Shown here one piece after another: positions 49,701 to 61,700 of a stretch of DNA of 64,000 nt. The stretch lies in NCBI RefSeq assembly GCF_000717025.1, contig NZ_JNXG01000012.1, forward strand, positions 132,831 to 196,830, given 5' to 3'. The notes under the pieces are model-generated. The model made no database searches and was not told the origin of the DNA. It saw only the letters and a program-made list of their open reading frames with translations. Both the position numbers and the translations under genes were made by a program. Source of the DNA: Streptomyces atroolivaceus (GTDB taxonomy: Bacteria; Actinomycetota; Actinomycetes; Streptomycetales; Streptomycetaceae). Position 1 is the first letter of the stretch, and every line of letters begins with the position of its first letter.

Positions 49701-52700
49701 CGTAGCTCAGGGCACGGCCGTAGCGCTCGCCCGGCGTGGGGGCGCCCACCACGCCGCCGGTGAAGCGGTTGTCCCGGCCCGCCTGACGGGCGGCCCAGCG
49801 AGGGGAGACGTCGGCGGCGGAGCGCGTGCCCTCGGCGACCTCCGTCAGCGCCTGGGCCAAGTGGTGGGTTCCGGTGACCTCCCGGCCGTGCTGCCCGTTC
49901 ACCGGTGCCGTCGACACCACCTCGCCGGTGGGGCCCCGGAAGGCGATGTGGGACAGGGGCGCGCTCGCCGCGCCGGCCACCATCTGGGCGAAGTCCCGTG
50001 TGAACGCGTGCTCCGAACCGCCGGAAGCGGTCAGGAACTCCGGCTCCACCCGGAACAGCGGCTCGCCGTACGACCCGTCCTCCGCCGGCAGCAGCACACC
50101 GGTCGACTCGTCGGCCTTGAGACGGACCCCCGCCCCGGCCGCGGCCAGCCGCGCCGACGAGCGCTCGATCGCCGCGCGGGTGGCGTACACCTGCCGGCTG
50201 CGGCCGGTCGTTCCGTCGTCGCCCGCGAGCGTCGCCAGCGTCCGGTCCTCGGAGATGTGCAGCGGCGGCCGGCCGGCCATGGGGATGGTGCCGTGGTCCT
50301 GGCGCGGCAGGACCAGCGCGTCGGGGCCGGTGCCGGCCCGGACTTCCCCTACGGACAGCGGGAGCGGCCGGGTGAACAGGACTCCGGTGCCTCGCTTGTC
50401 GATGACGCCGTAGTCGCGTGTGGTCAGCGGCCGGGCGCGGCGCCCCTCGATCTGCCGTTCGAGGACGGCCTGGTCGACCATGCGGTCGAACTCCGCGTCC
50501 CCGTCGCTGCTGGACCGCTCGTCGTCACTGTCCGGGTCGGCCTCGCTGTCGGTGTCGTTCCCACTGCTCAGGTCGCGGGCGCCCGGCAGTCCGCCGTCGG
50601 CGGCCGGGTCGGCCGAGGCCCAGCCGGCACCGGTGTTGCCTTCGCTGAGCTCGAGCATGAGGTGGCGGGTCCCGGCCGTCGGATGCGTGGCCAGCCCGAC
50701 GGGCGCCTCCGGGTACCAGACGCGGCGGCCTGTCGTCCCCGCGACGAGGGAGGCCACGGTGGCGGCGTACTCCGGAGGAAGTGCGAGGACGATGTCGGCG
50801 CCGGCCGGCCGCTGGGAGTCGTAGGAGATGAGCATCGCCAGCTCTTCGGCACTGTCCACCCGGAAGGTCCGTCCCGGCATGGCGATCCCGACACCGCGTC
50901 CGTCCGCGTCCGCCGCGATCAGGTACGGGTTCTTCCACGGAGCGGGCCGCGGGATGACCCTGCCCCGGCCCCGGACGGCGTAGGACGCCAGCTCCGGGGT
51001 GGGCTGCCCCGGTCGGGTGTAGTCGCGGCCGGTGGCGTTCCCCTCCTCGTCGCGCAGCAGCGTGCCCTCGTCCAGGGCGCCCCGGCCGGTCTCGATCTGC
51101 CGCTCGACGAAGTACAGGGCGAGGTCGTCGACGCTCGCGAGGTCGTCGGAAGAGGCGTCGAGCGCCAGCGAGCCGAGCAGCAGGAAGTCCGCGGGACCCG
51201 GCCGGGTCCTGCCCCCCATGTGCAGCACCTGACGGGTGACGCGCTTCAGGCCGTCTCGCAGCGTCTGTGCCGTCGGGTGCGCGTCCGCCTCCGCCCGGAC
51301 GAGGTCGTACAGCGCCTCGGAGGTCTCCCGGAGGCGGGCGCGCGCAATCGTGCCGCGCTGAGGGCCGAACAGCGTGTCCAGCCATGCCGGTTCGGCCCAG
51401 AACGGCCGCTCGTCGTCGTCCTCGTCGTCGGAGTCCGACTCGTCGGACGCCTCCGCCAGGGTGGGCAGAGCGGCTGCGGGGGGCAGCGGTGGCGGCACCG
51501 CACCATCAGGGCCGGTCTGCGGGGAGGCCTCCGGGAGCGATACCGGGTCGACCCATGCCGGCTCCCGGATCTCCGCCGGCGCGCTCTTCCGCGCGTCCGC
51601 CCAGGTCGTCCCCTCCGGAGGGGTGTGCGGCTCGATGTCTCCGGCCAGCGCCGCCCAGAGCTGGAGGTGGCGCGGGCGCAGACCGCTCTGCGCGAGGCCG
51701 TCGGGGGCCTGCTCGCGGAACGGCCCGAGCAGGCTGCCCGGCGCGTGGAGCCGGTCGGCGTTGCTCGCGTCGCGTGTCTCGTCCCGCAGGAACAGCTGGT
51801 GACCCAGCTCGTGCGCGAACTCCACCGGATCGGCGTCGGCCCACCACGCCCGCTGGTTCATCTGCTGGTCCCGGCCGACGAGATCCACCGTCAGGTGGGG
51901 GCTTCCGTCCGCTCGGACCGCCTCCACGGTGACGTGCAGCCGGTCGCCGTTGGGCAGCTCGTGTCCCGGACCGTTGTAGAACTCCTCCACGCCTTCGAGT
52001 ACCCGCGCCATGACGGCGTCGGTGTCGGTCTGCCCGTCTCCCGGGCGGAAGGCGATCCGCACGGTCAGGTCGGTGACGGTCTCACCGCCGTGGGTGAAGC
52101 GCCGGACGTCGAAGGCCGAGCGCACGACGTACCGGGGCCGGGCGTCGAGGGCGGCGCGGGGCGGCTCGGTGGAATCGGTGGTCTCCCGGAGCGGGATGCG
52201 CAGGGCCGTGTCGCCGCCGTCCTCCGGCACCAGGTACAGGGCCGAAGCGTCCGCCGCGATCCGGTGGGGGGCCGAGTCCTGGTCCAGGTCGGCCATGACG
52301 ACCGAGAGGGTGTCCATGTTGGCGACGCGTCCGATCCAGCCGCTGTCTCCCCGCAGGATCGCGCCAGTCGCCTCGTGGACGAAGTCGTGGCCGAATCGCG
52401 TCCAACCGGTCGGCGGGATCTCCGCCCCGTCCGGGAGCCTTATGTGCCCGGTGTCGGCGACCTCGTAGCGGAAGGGCTCCGAGCGGGACTCGGCCGGGCG
52501 CGTGTACGTGAACCACCGGTTCGGCTGAGGGTCCGTGGTGGCCGTGGCGTCGTCCGCGGTCGCCGCAGCCGGGGCCTTGCCCTTCCCGGTCCCGGTGCCG
52601 GCCGGCGCGTCGGTCGCGGGCGCGGCAGTGGCTGGGACGTCGGCGGCGGGCACGACGGAGGCCGGGTCGACGCCGCCGAAGCGGGGCCGCATGACGGTGA

Positions 52701-55700
52701 CCGGGCGGCCGATCGGCCACTGCTCCGTCACCGGGTCGAGTCCGTCGTCGGGCGAGCCGCCCGGCAGGCCTCCGGACCGGGAGCCGCCCGGACCCCGGGT
52801 GGCGACCTTCCGCAGTCCGCCGCGGTGGTCGTCGACCGTGATGTCCACGGTGCCGGTGCCCGCGTCGGCGGTGGCGGAGCCGCGGCCGCGCTCCGAAGCC
52901 GGGACGACGGTGATCACGTCGGCGGTGAGGTGCGGTCGCGGTGTTCCGTCCTGGAGCGCCGTGAGCGCCTCGGCCAGCTCCTGCCGGAACGAGGCCGCGA
53001 CCGCCTCGGCACGAGCCTTCGCGAGGTCCCGGCCCGTCAGGCGCCCGCTGCGCAGACCGGTGACCTTGACGTCCGGAAGCCGTAGCCCGTTGGCGGCGTT
53101 CCACATCGCCGTCCTGGCCACGATCTTGGCCAGGTACTGCATAGGGGGCTTCGCAGCGTCGGGCGGCTGCTGGTCGCCCTTCTCGAAGGAAATGGTCATC
53201 GGCAGTGCCTGCTGGCCGCGGAGCACGACGGCGGTGAGCGGGTTCGCCTCGGCGGCCGGCCTGTCCTCCAGCAGTTCCGCGTTGGTGTCGTGGGCCGACT
53301 CGCCCGGCCGCTGGGAGTACATCCGCATGTACCACTGGCTCTTGCCGGGAATGACCTGTTCGAGCTGTCCGATGCGCTGCGCGGCGGTGCGGGTGGCACC
53401 CTCCAGCGTCCGCTCGGCTGCGGCGCGCTCCGGTGAGCCGGCGGGCGCCGCGCGCATCTCCGCCTGGGCCTGCTTCGCCCGTGCCAGGGCCAGCGTCAGA
53501 TCGAGATGGCCGCGCAACTCGGTGAGATGTTCGTCCTCGCCGGCCTCCTGCCGCCGCTCGATCTCCCCGCGAAGTCGCTCCGCGGCCTCCCGCAGGACGT
53601 CCAGGTTGTGCCCCCTCAGATTCGCCCTCGCCTCACCGCGGTGCCGGGCGTTCCGCTGCGAGGACCGCGCGTGGTTCTCCAGGGAGATCTGGTGACTGCC
53701 GTCCTCGCTGGCCAGGACCACGGTGGCGAAGTGGTAACCGAAGTGCGAGCGACTGCTGCCGGACTGCGGCTTTGCGTAGTTGTGTTCCAGACTCGGCTGG
53801 CCCTCGGCGCCGGCCGTCGCGACGGACTGGACGACGTATCCCTCGCCGACGCCGGCCCACGCGTGCTCGTTGACCCCGATCCGTTTCGCGGCGTCCGACA
53901 GTGCGTCACGGCGCGGGTCCACCGGCTGGTCGAGGCTGAGCGCGCTGCCGTAGGCATGGCCGGGCAGCGGTCCGTCGCCACCACCGGTGGGCCGGTCGTC
54001 CCGGCGGACGTACGAGGAGGCCCACGCGGGATCCACCCTGTCGGGCGCCACGTCGCCGTCCGCGACGTGGCTCAGGGCGTCGGCGAGGTGGTGCGTGCCG
54101 GTGACCTCCGCCCCGTCGGAGGCGTTGACCGGCGCGGTGACCACCAGGCCGGTGCGGGGATCGCGGAAGACCATGTGCGACGTGCGGGAGTTGTCGGCCA
54201 GCATGTCGGCGAAGTCCCGGCAGACCTCCTCCGAGGACTGCCCGGAGCGGGTCAGGAAGTCGGGCGTCACGCGGAACAGCCGCTTCATGCCCCCGTCGGG
54301 GGTGGGCAGCAGGATGCTCAGGTCCTCGTCGGTCCGCAGACGCACCGCGAGGTCCGCACGCGCCAGACCGACCGACGCGCGGGCGACGGCTTCCGCCGTC
54401 GCGAAGACCTGCTGTCCGTACGCACCGTTCTCGACCGCGAGCGTACGGTCCGAGGAGATCCGCAGCTCGGGCCGCTGGGTGGCGAGTGTCTCGTGGTAGC
54501 CCTGTACGGACATGGCCAGGCTCGGGGCGCCCTCCAGGTTCGCCAGCGCCTGCGGGGGCCGCCAGACGCCCTCGAGGATGCCGGGCTTGCGGAAGAGCAC
54601 GCCGTCACCGCTGTGGTCCACGACGCCGTAGTCCGTGGTGGTCAGCGGCTTGGGCCGGCGTGCCTCGACTCCCTCAGCGGCCTCGGACCCGTTCTCGTAC
54701 AGGTCGACGATGTCCGCGACGTCCGCTTCGCCGGTGTCGTCCGCGCCCGGTCCGGTGGAGGCCCATGCCGTGCGGGCGCCGCCGGGGACCGGCCCCAGGG
54801 TGATGTGGTCGGTGCCGGACCGCCAGTCCGTCGACGGTCGGGGGCCGTGCTCCGAGTACCAGACCTTGGAGCCCGTCAGGTCGGCCACGTGCCGTGCCAG
54901 GGACGCGATGTCACCGTGGGGGAAGGCCAGGACGACATCGGCTCCCGCGGGCCGCGCCGGGTCCCGTGCGACGAGCCGTGCGAACTCACCGGGGTCGTCC
55001 AGGGTGAGCCTTCCGTGCGGCGTCATCAGGTGAACGGCGTCCGCGCCCTCCTGGGCGAGGACCACGTACGACTCCGGCCAGGGTGCGGTCCAGGTGACCT
55101 GGCCCCCGTCCTCGCCCTCCACCGCGTACGAGTTCAAGGGCGGCGCCTGGTTCCCGGTGCCGGTCCAGTTCCTCCCGGTACCGGCCTCCGACACCAACCG
55201 GGTGTCCTCGCCCAGGACGGAGTCGTGCTGTGTCAGGTAGTCGGCGAGGGCGTCGGCGTCGGACAGTTCGTCAGGGGAGGCGCTCAGGGCCAGAGATCCG
55301 AGGAGCAGCAGGTGCTGTCCGTGCACCGGGGCGTCCGGGCCGAGGTCCAGCACGCGCCTGGTCAGGTCGTGCAACGCGTCCAGCTCGCCGGTGGCGACGG
55401 ACGACGGCGCCGCCTCCCCCAGGGCGAGTTCCCGCAGCGACGACACCGTGTCGACCAGTGTCTCGGGCGAGTGGTCGTGCCTGGCGGCTGCTCCGAAGAG
55501 GAGGTCGAGCCACGCCTCCTGGGCGGCGTCCGGGGAACCGTCCTCGCTGTCGGTGTCACTGCTGTCGTCGACGAAGCGGAACTGCGCCAGATCGACGTCC
55601 GGGGGCCCGCTCTCGCTGTCGGTGTCGGTGTCGTTGCTGCCGTCGGTGTCGCTGCCATCGGCGAAGTGGAACTGCCCCAGCGCATCGGCTCCGGAGCGCC

Positions 55701-58700
55701 GGGTGGGCGCGGACGGCGGCAGGGGGAACGGCCCGTCCTCGGTGTCTGCCGCCTCCGGCGTCTTGGCGGCTTCGGCGCCGGACAGGGTGCTCAGCTCGTA
55801 CGCCTCCTCCTCACCCGGGAGCCCCGGGAGCCCAGGCAGGTCGCTGCCGGCCGGAGACGGAGGCAGGGGAACGGCGGCCGGGTCCTGATGCGACACGGGC
55901 GGGGCGGGCTGTGGAGCGGGCGGGGCGGGGGTGCGCTCGACCAGCGGTACGAAGTCACCGCCCCGGCGCCGGAGTCGGAGGTGTGGGCCGTCGGCGGACG
56001 GACCCGGGTAGGTGTGGGCCGTGCCGTTCTCCTCCACCAGGGTGACGGTGGCACCGGTCACCGCGGAGGCCCACTCGGCCACCGCCCGGTCGGCCCCGGG
56101 GCCCCAGGGCGCGTGTGTGAGGTGGCGGCGCAGGTGGCCGTCAAGGGCCTCACGGCTCGGCGCGGGCGCTCCCGGGCGCAGGTTCATGGGCGGAGGGCCG
56201 AACAGGGCGTCGCGCCCGGCGACGTCGCCGGGAAGGCCGTTCAGGCGCAGCAGCTGGGCGGGCGACGCTCCGGCGCGCATGCGCAGCCGTGCCGCCTCCC
56301 GGCGGTCGAGTCCGGGCTGTCCGGCGGCGTGGCGCAGGGCCGAGGAGAGCGCGCCGAAGAAGCCGTTGCCGCGTCCGGTGGGCGTCCCCTGGGTGTAGGT
56401 GGCGCCGTCGGGTGCGGTGAGGACGCCGTCGCGGGCGAGGCGGTAGCGCGGGTGGCTGCTGTCGGCGGGCGGCAGCCAGGGCGCGGTGGTGTGACTGCGG
56501 TGCACGGGCGGCTCAGCCGGCTGCCCGGTCGTGGTCTCGCCCGCGGTCGCGGCGGTCGCCGCGGCCGGCAGCGCGGCGGTGACCGGGGCCGGGGTGCCCG
56601 GCGGGAGGGCGGCGTGGAAGAAGCCGTCGGAGGCGAACAGCACGGGGTCGGCGGCCGGGTCGACGGCGGCCGGGTCGACGCCGTGCGGGAGGAACAGCTG
56701 ATCGCGGCCCTCACCGGTCACCACGGTCAGCGGGGTGCCGAGGACCCGTGCGGCGAGGGCCGGCAGCAGGTCCGCGCCGCCGTGGTCCCCGGCGCGGCGC
56801 CCGGGCGGGGCCCCTACGCCGTCCTGCTGCCCGGCGGGGGCCGGGCCGGGCTCGCTCGCGAACGGACGGGCCAGGGCCGCGGTCGCCAGCGCGACCCGCT
56901 GGTCGGGCGTCCCCCAGAACGTCAGCGGAAGACGGCCGAAGGCGTCGAACTCGGCCTGCTGGGCCGGAGTCAGCACCACGCCGGCGGTGTCCAGTTCGTC
57001 CTGCGTGAAGGTGTCGGCGACGTCGAGGGCGAGGCCGTCGAGCAGATCCTCGTTGGCGTCCTCGCCCAGTGCCCAGGCGAGTCGGTCCCGGGCGGCACCG
57101 ATGGCTTCGGCGGTGACCTCCGGGTCGCCGGGAGCGGCCGTGAACCGGGCGGCGAGGTCGCTGCCGAGCAGGTGGGGCAGCCGGCCCCGGACCTCGGCCG
57201 CGGCGAGCAGCGCGTGGAAGAACGAGGCGCCGTCGTGCGGCACGTCGTGCACCTCGCGCACCGTGGCGCCGTCCGGCGAGGTGAGGGTGCGGGGGGCGGA
57301 GCCGGCGCCGTCGTCGATCCCGTACGGCTCCGGCGCCTCGGAGCGCCATTCCGGTGCGGCGTACTCCTGAGGCCGGTCGGGCACCGGTACTGACGCCGAG
57401 CCCTGGTGATGGGCGGTGAGGCGGGAGGCGGCGAGGTGCAGCCGGTGATGGTCGGCGGCGGCCTCGTCGGTGCGCGCCTCCCACAGCCGTACCTGTTCGC
57501 GGGCCGCCTGCCAGGTGGCGACCGCCGGGGCCTGGGCGAGGTCCCGCGGCAGCGCGGTCGCGAGGCGGGGGTCGTCGTCGCCGAGCGCGGTCCGCTCCGC
57601 CTGGCTCAGCGAGAGCCACGCCTCGCGGGCCCGGGCACGGGCCTCGTAGTACTCCTTCTCGGCCGTGGCGAGGTCGGCGGCCGCCTTGGCCATGTCGTCC
57701 CAGGCCGCGCCCACCTCGTCCGGGAACGTGCCGTCGTCCAGGAGGCCGTAGTCGCGGGCTATGTCCTCACGCAGCCAGACCAGCGCCGTGGTCCCGGCCT
57801 CGGCGGCGCGTGGTCCGCGCGGGGGCGCACCGAGCGCTCGCATGGCGCGGCTGTGGGTGATCCGGTGGTCCACCTCGGCCACCGCGAGCCAGGTCACCGG
57901 CACCGCGAACAGCATGCTGCGGTCGGTGACGACCTTGACGTGGGTGCCGAGGGTGGTGTCCGCCGCGCCCTTGAGCGCGGTGCTGTCGTTCGTGCCGGCG
58001 ATCGGGACCGTGGCTCCGGGGTTGGTCACACCCGCGTTGCTGTTGCCGGCCAGCGGGGCGGTGCCCGCCGCGCCCTCGACGTTGTCGGTGGTGCCTGCTT
58101 CCAGCGCGTCGGAGGTCTTACGCCGCTGCATGGCCTCCATGCGGGGCTTGCTCTCCACGGCGAGCAGCCGTGCGCCCCGGCGGTGCATCTTCGCGTAGAG
58201 GCGGGAGTCGGCGGTGTGCGACTGCCCGAACAAGTGGGCGGAGGACTGGGTGGGCAGCCGGGAGCCCTCCGCGCCGAGCGCCTCGCGGAAGCCGGCGGTC
58301 AGACCACCCTGCGACGCGGCCTCCTGCTGCGCCTGCCCGGGAGCGGTGCCGAGCCCGGTGAGCGGGGTGAGGCGGGCCATGCGCACGCGTCCGGCGAGGA
58401 TCTGGCCGGTGTGCCGCCGGCCGAGGTCGCCGTCCCCGAGGCCGTCGGCGCGGGCGGTGGCGAGGGTCAGCGCGTCGTGCACCCCGGCCGCGCCCCGGAT
58501 GTCCACGGCGAGGATCCCGGAGCCGATCCGGTCGTCGAAGGGCAGGATGTCGGCGTCCGCGTCGCTCGTGCCGTCTTGGGAGGTCCGCCAGGCGGAGACG
58601 GCCTCCGGCCGGGCCTGGTCGGCCGTGAGCAGGCGTACGGCACGCTCCGGTGCCGGCACGTCCTGCTCGGTGACCGCGCCGTCGTCACCGTCGCCCACCG

Positions 58701-61700
58701 GGGTGAGCAGACCCGCGGGGGCGATCTCGTTGAGGGTGCCGACCTGCGCGACGGCTCGGGGCGCGAGCGGGTCACCGGCGGTGTCCGTCATGGTGACGGT
58801 CAGGATGTAACTGGTGACGATCTCCGCGTGGGCCTGCGTCGTGGCGATGTTCGGCATCGCCGTACTGCCGTCGGTCTCGGTCCGGTTGCTCGCCCGCTGC
58901 TTGGCCGCCGTGCCCTGCAGCGAGGGGTTGGCGACGAGGACACCATCGCCCGCCGCGCGCTGACCGCCGCTCAGGGTGAGGTCGGCGCCCCGGTCCTGGG
59001 AGGAGCTGGAGGCGCCGTCGCGGGCGGTGTTCCGGTAGTCCTCCAGCTCCAGGCCCGTACGCAGCCGCTGCACGGTCGTGGTGACCGGCGTCAGTTTGAA
59101 GCGGATCTGCCCCGGGCTGCCTCCGACCGGGAGGTGGTGCGGCCTGGACCACGCGCGGTAGCGGACCGGCAGGCTCATTCCGTCGGTGGTCAGCTCGTGC
59201 AGATGGGCGCGCAGGAAGTCCGGCGACAGCCGCTGCAGGACCTGCTCCCGGTCGTGCGAGGGCACGCCGATCTTCTCCAGGCGTGGCAGCAGCTGCTGTG
59301 CCGCCCGGCTCGCGTCGAGCTGACCGCTGGGATGGGTGGGGAAGCGGCGCCCGCGCAGGAAGGCCGGCACGCGGTAGCCGCCGCCGAGGTTGCTCGGTGT
59401 GGTGGTGCCCATCCCGTCCGGGGCGAGCCCGGCCTCGATGACGTCCTGCATGGGCAGGTGGAACATCACCGCGTCACGGATCCGCTGGAGCGCGGCGGCG
59501 GCCCCGCGCGGTGACAGACCGCGCCCGAGGCGCTCCGACAGCCGACCGGCGGCGGAGCTGACGCGGGACCCGGCACGGGTGCCGACCGTGCCCATCGCGG
59601 CCGTCCAGCGGTCCCGCACCGCCACGGTCTCGGCGGCGTCGGCGACCACCAGGTACATCCGCCCGGCGAAGGTCAGGGTGGTGTTGCGTCCTCGGGTCAG
59701 GGCCTGCGAGACTCCGCGGCCCTTGCCCCAGGCGTACTGGAGCGCGGTCGAGTACGAGCCGACCACCGCCTGCTTGCCGGGGAGCTGCTGCAACGGCATG
59801 AGGCCGCCCTGGACGCCCAGCGTGGTGCGCGAGACGGTGCTCCCGCTGCCGACGACCCGGTGCTCGTTGCCGATGGTGGCTTCCAGGCTGGCCGGCTTCG
59901 GATCGCTCCTGACCCGTACGTTGTCCAGCTCGCCGCGGATCGCCGCCTTCAGGTAGTGCGTCCGGAACGGCCCCGCGCCGTTGAGCCCGGCGACCCGTGA
60001 GCCGAACGGGCCGAGGTACTGACCGAGTTGCCCGGCCACACCGAGATTGGCCATCGCCCGGCGCAGCGCGGTGCGGACCGGCGCCCCGGGCGCGCTGACG
60101 TGCCAGGAGGTGCCCGAGGCGCGGTCGGCCGTGTCCTGCATCAGCTGCTGGCGCTGCGGGCCGCCCTCGGCGCTGAGCACCACGTGCGGAGCGCTCAGCA
60201 GCCGCCGGACGAGCTTCCGGTCGTCCGAGTCGGCCCTGGGCAGCGGGCGGGTGCCGTCGAGGAGCTGGTCGGCCTCGACGGCGGAGAGGCGCTGCGGCAC
60301 GGGCGTGGGGGCGGGCACGGGTGCCGAGCCGTCGGCGGGCGGGTCGGCGGGGGCATGGCGGTCCGAGCCGTGCGCCGCGGGCACGGCCAGCTCCACCCGT
60401 CCCACGGTCTCGGTGCCCCTGCTGAACAGCGGGCGCTCCTCGACCTTGCTGACGAAGACGCCCGCGCCGAGCAGTCCGACCGACAGCAGCCGGGCCCAGC
60501 CGCGCGGGCGGCGGTGGCCCTCGAAGGACGCTCCCAGTTCCACCTCGTAGCTGTACAGGTCGGCGCCGTTCTGGAACGTCAGGTGGTCGTGGGCGACCGT
60601 GACGGTGTTCCGGGTGCCCTTCTGGTAGGCGCGGGCGTAGCGGGCGCCTACCGAGACGTTGCCGGTCCGGCGCGGCAGGTTGGCCTCGGGCACCTTGTCG
60701 TGGTCGCGGGGCGAGACGCCCACCTCGACACCGGCGGAGTAGGTGCTGGACTCCTGCTGTCCCTGGCCGGAGACCTCGTTCCCGATCACCGCGTTACGCA
60801 GCGACCGCTCGCTCATGGTGGTCTCGAACCGGCGGTCGGCCAGCCGCGCCCGCAGGATCAGTGTGTGGTGGCCGCGGCGCACCTTGCCGTCCTCGGTGAG
60901 CGTGACCGGGACCCCGGTGGTCGTCAGCTCGTCCAGACTCTGCGTCAGGGTGGGCCGGTTCAGGGCCTCGCGCACCTGCCGGTCGTTGTGCAGCGCGGTC
61001 CGCATCCGCCCGTCGCCGTACCAGAGCCGGGCCAGCCGGGGGTGCCGCAGCATCAGCGGCGGCACGAACAGCGACGGGTACGAGCGGTGCAGGGTGTCCA
61101 GGACGGCGTCCGTGAAGACCCGCATCGGGTCCTGGGGGGCGGTGCCGTCCTGCGGCGGGACCGGCTGCTGGGGCGTCGGCGGCGTCTGCTGCTGGGTCGC
61201 GGGCGGCTGCTGGGTCGGCGGCGGTGTCTGCTGCGCGGCCGGCGGCGATGTCTGCTGCTGGGTCGCGGGCGGCTGCGCCTGGGCGCGTGCCTGCGGACGG
61301 AAGCCCTCCGCGCGGACCTGGCCGCCCAGGTGCACCGGGTCCTCACGGGTGAGGTACCACGGCACCGGCGGCTCGGCGTCCGGGTTCGGTCCCGTGCGGC
61401 CGGGCGTACGGCCGTCCCAGCCCGCGAGCCGGCGGGCGTCCTGGGTGGAGATCCAGTCGAGGCTGACCACTCGCACCGGCCGGGCCGCGGACGCCGGTTC
61501 ACCGGCCTTGCGGACCATCAGGGTGCGCTCCACCTGGTAGAGCGCCGTCGGATGGTTGCGGATCCGGCCGGTGACCTTGCGGGCCGCGTCGGTGCCCAGG
61601 TAGTGGCCCCGCCCGGCGGCGAGGTCCGCGCGTACCAGCGGGCCGCCCTGGAGACGTACGTCGGTCTCCGGCCCGAGAAGGGTGTAATTCGGCCCGGCGG

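Noticed and set aside
48004..59514. Other very long plus-strand open frames (48004-53085, 53506-57393, 57406-59514)
   Set aside because: Same explanation: antisense shadows of the giant gene; the minus strand has recognisable domains throughout.
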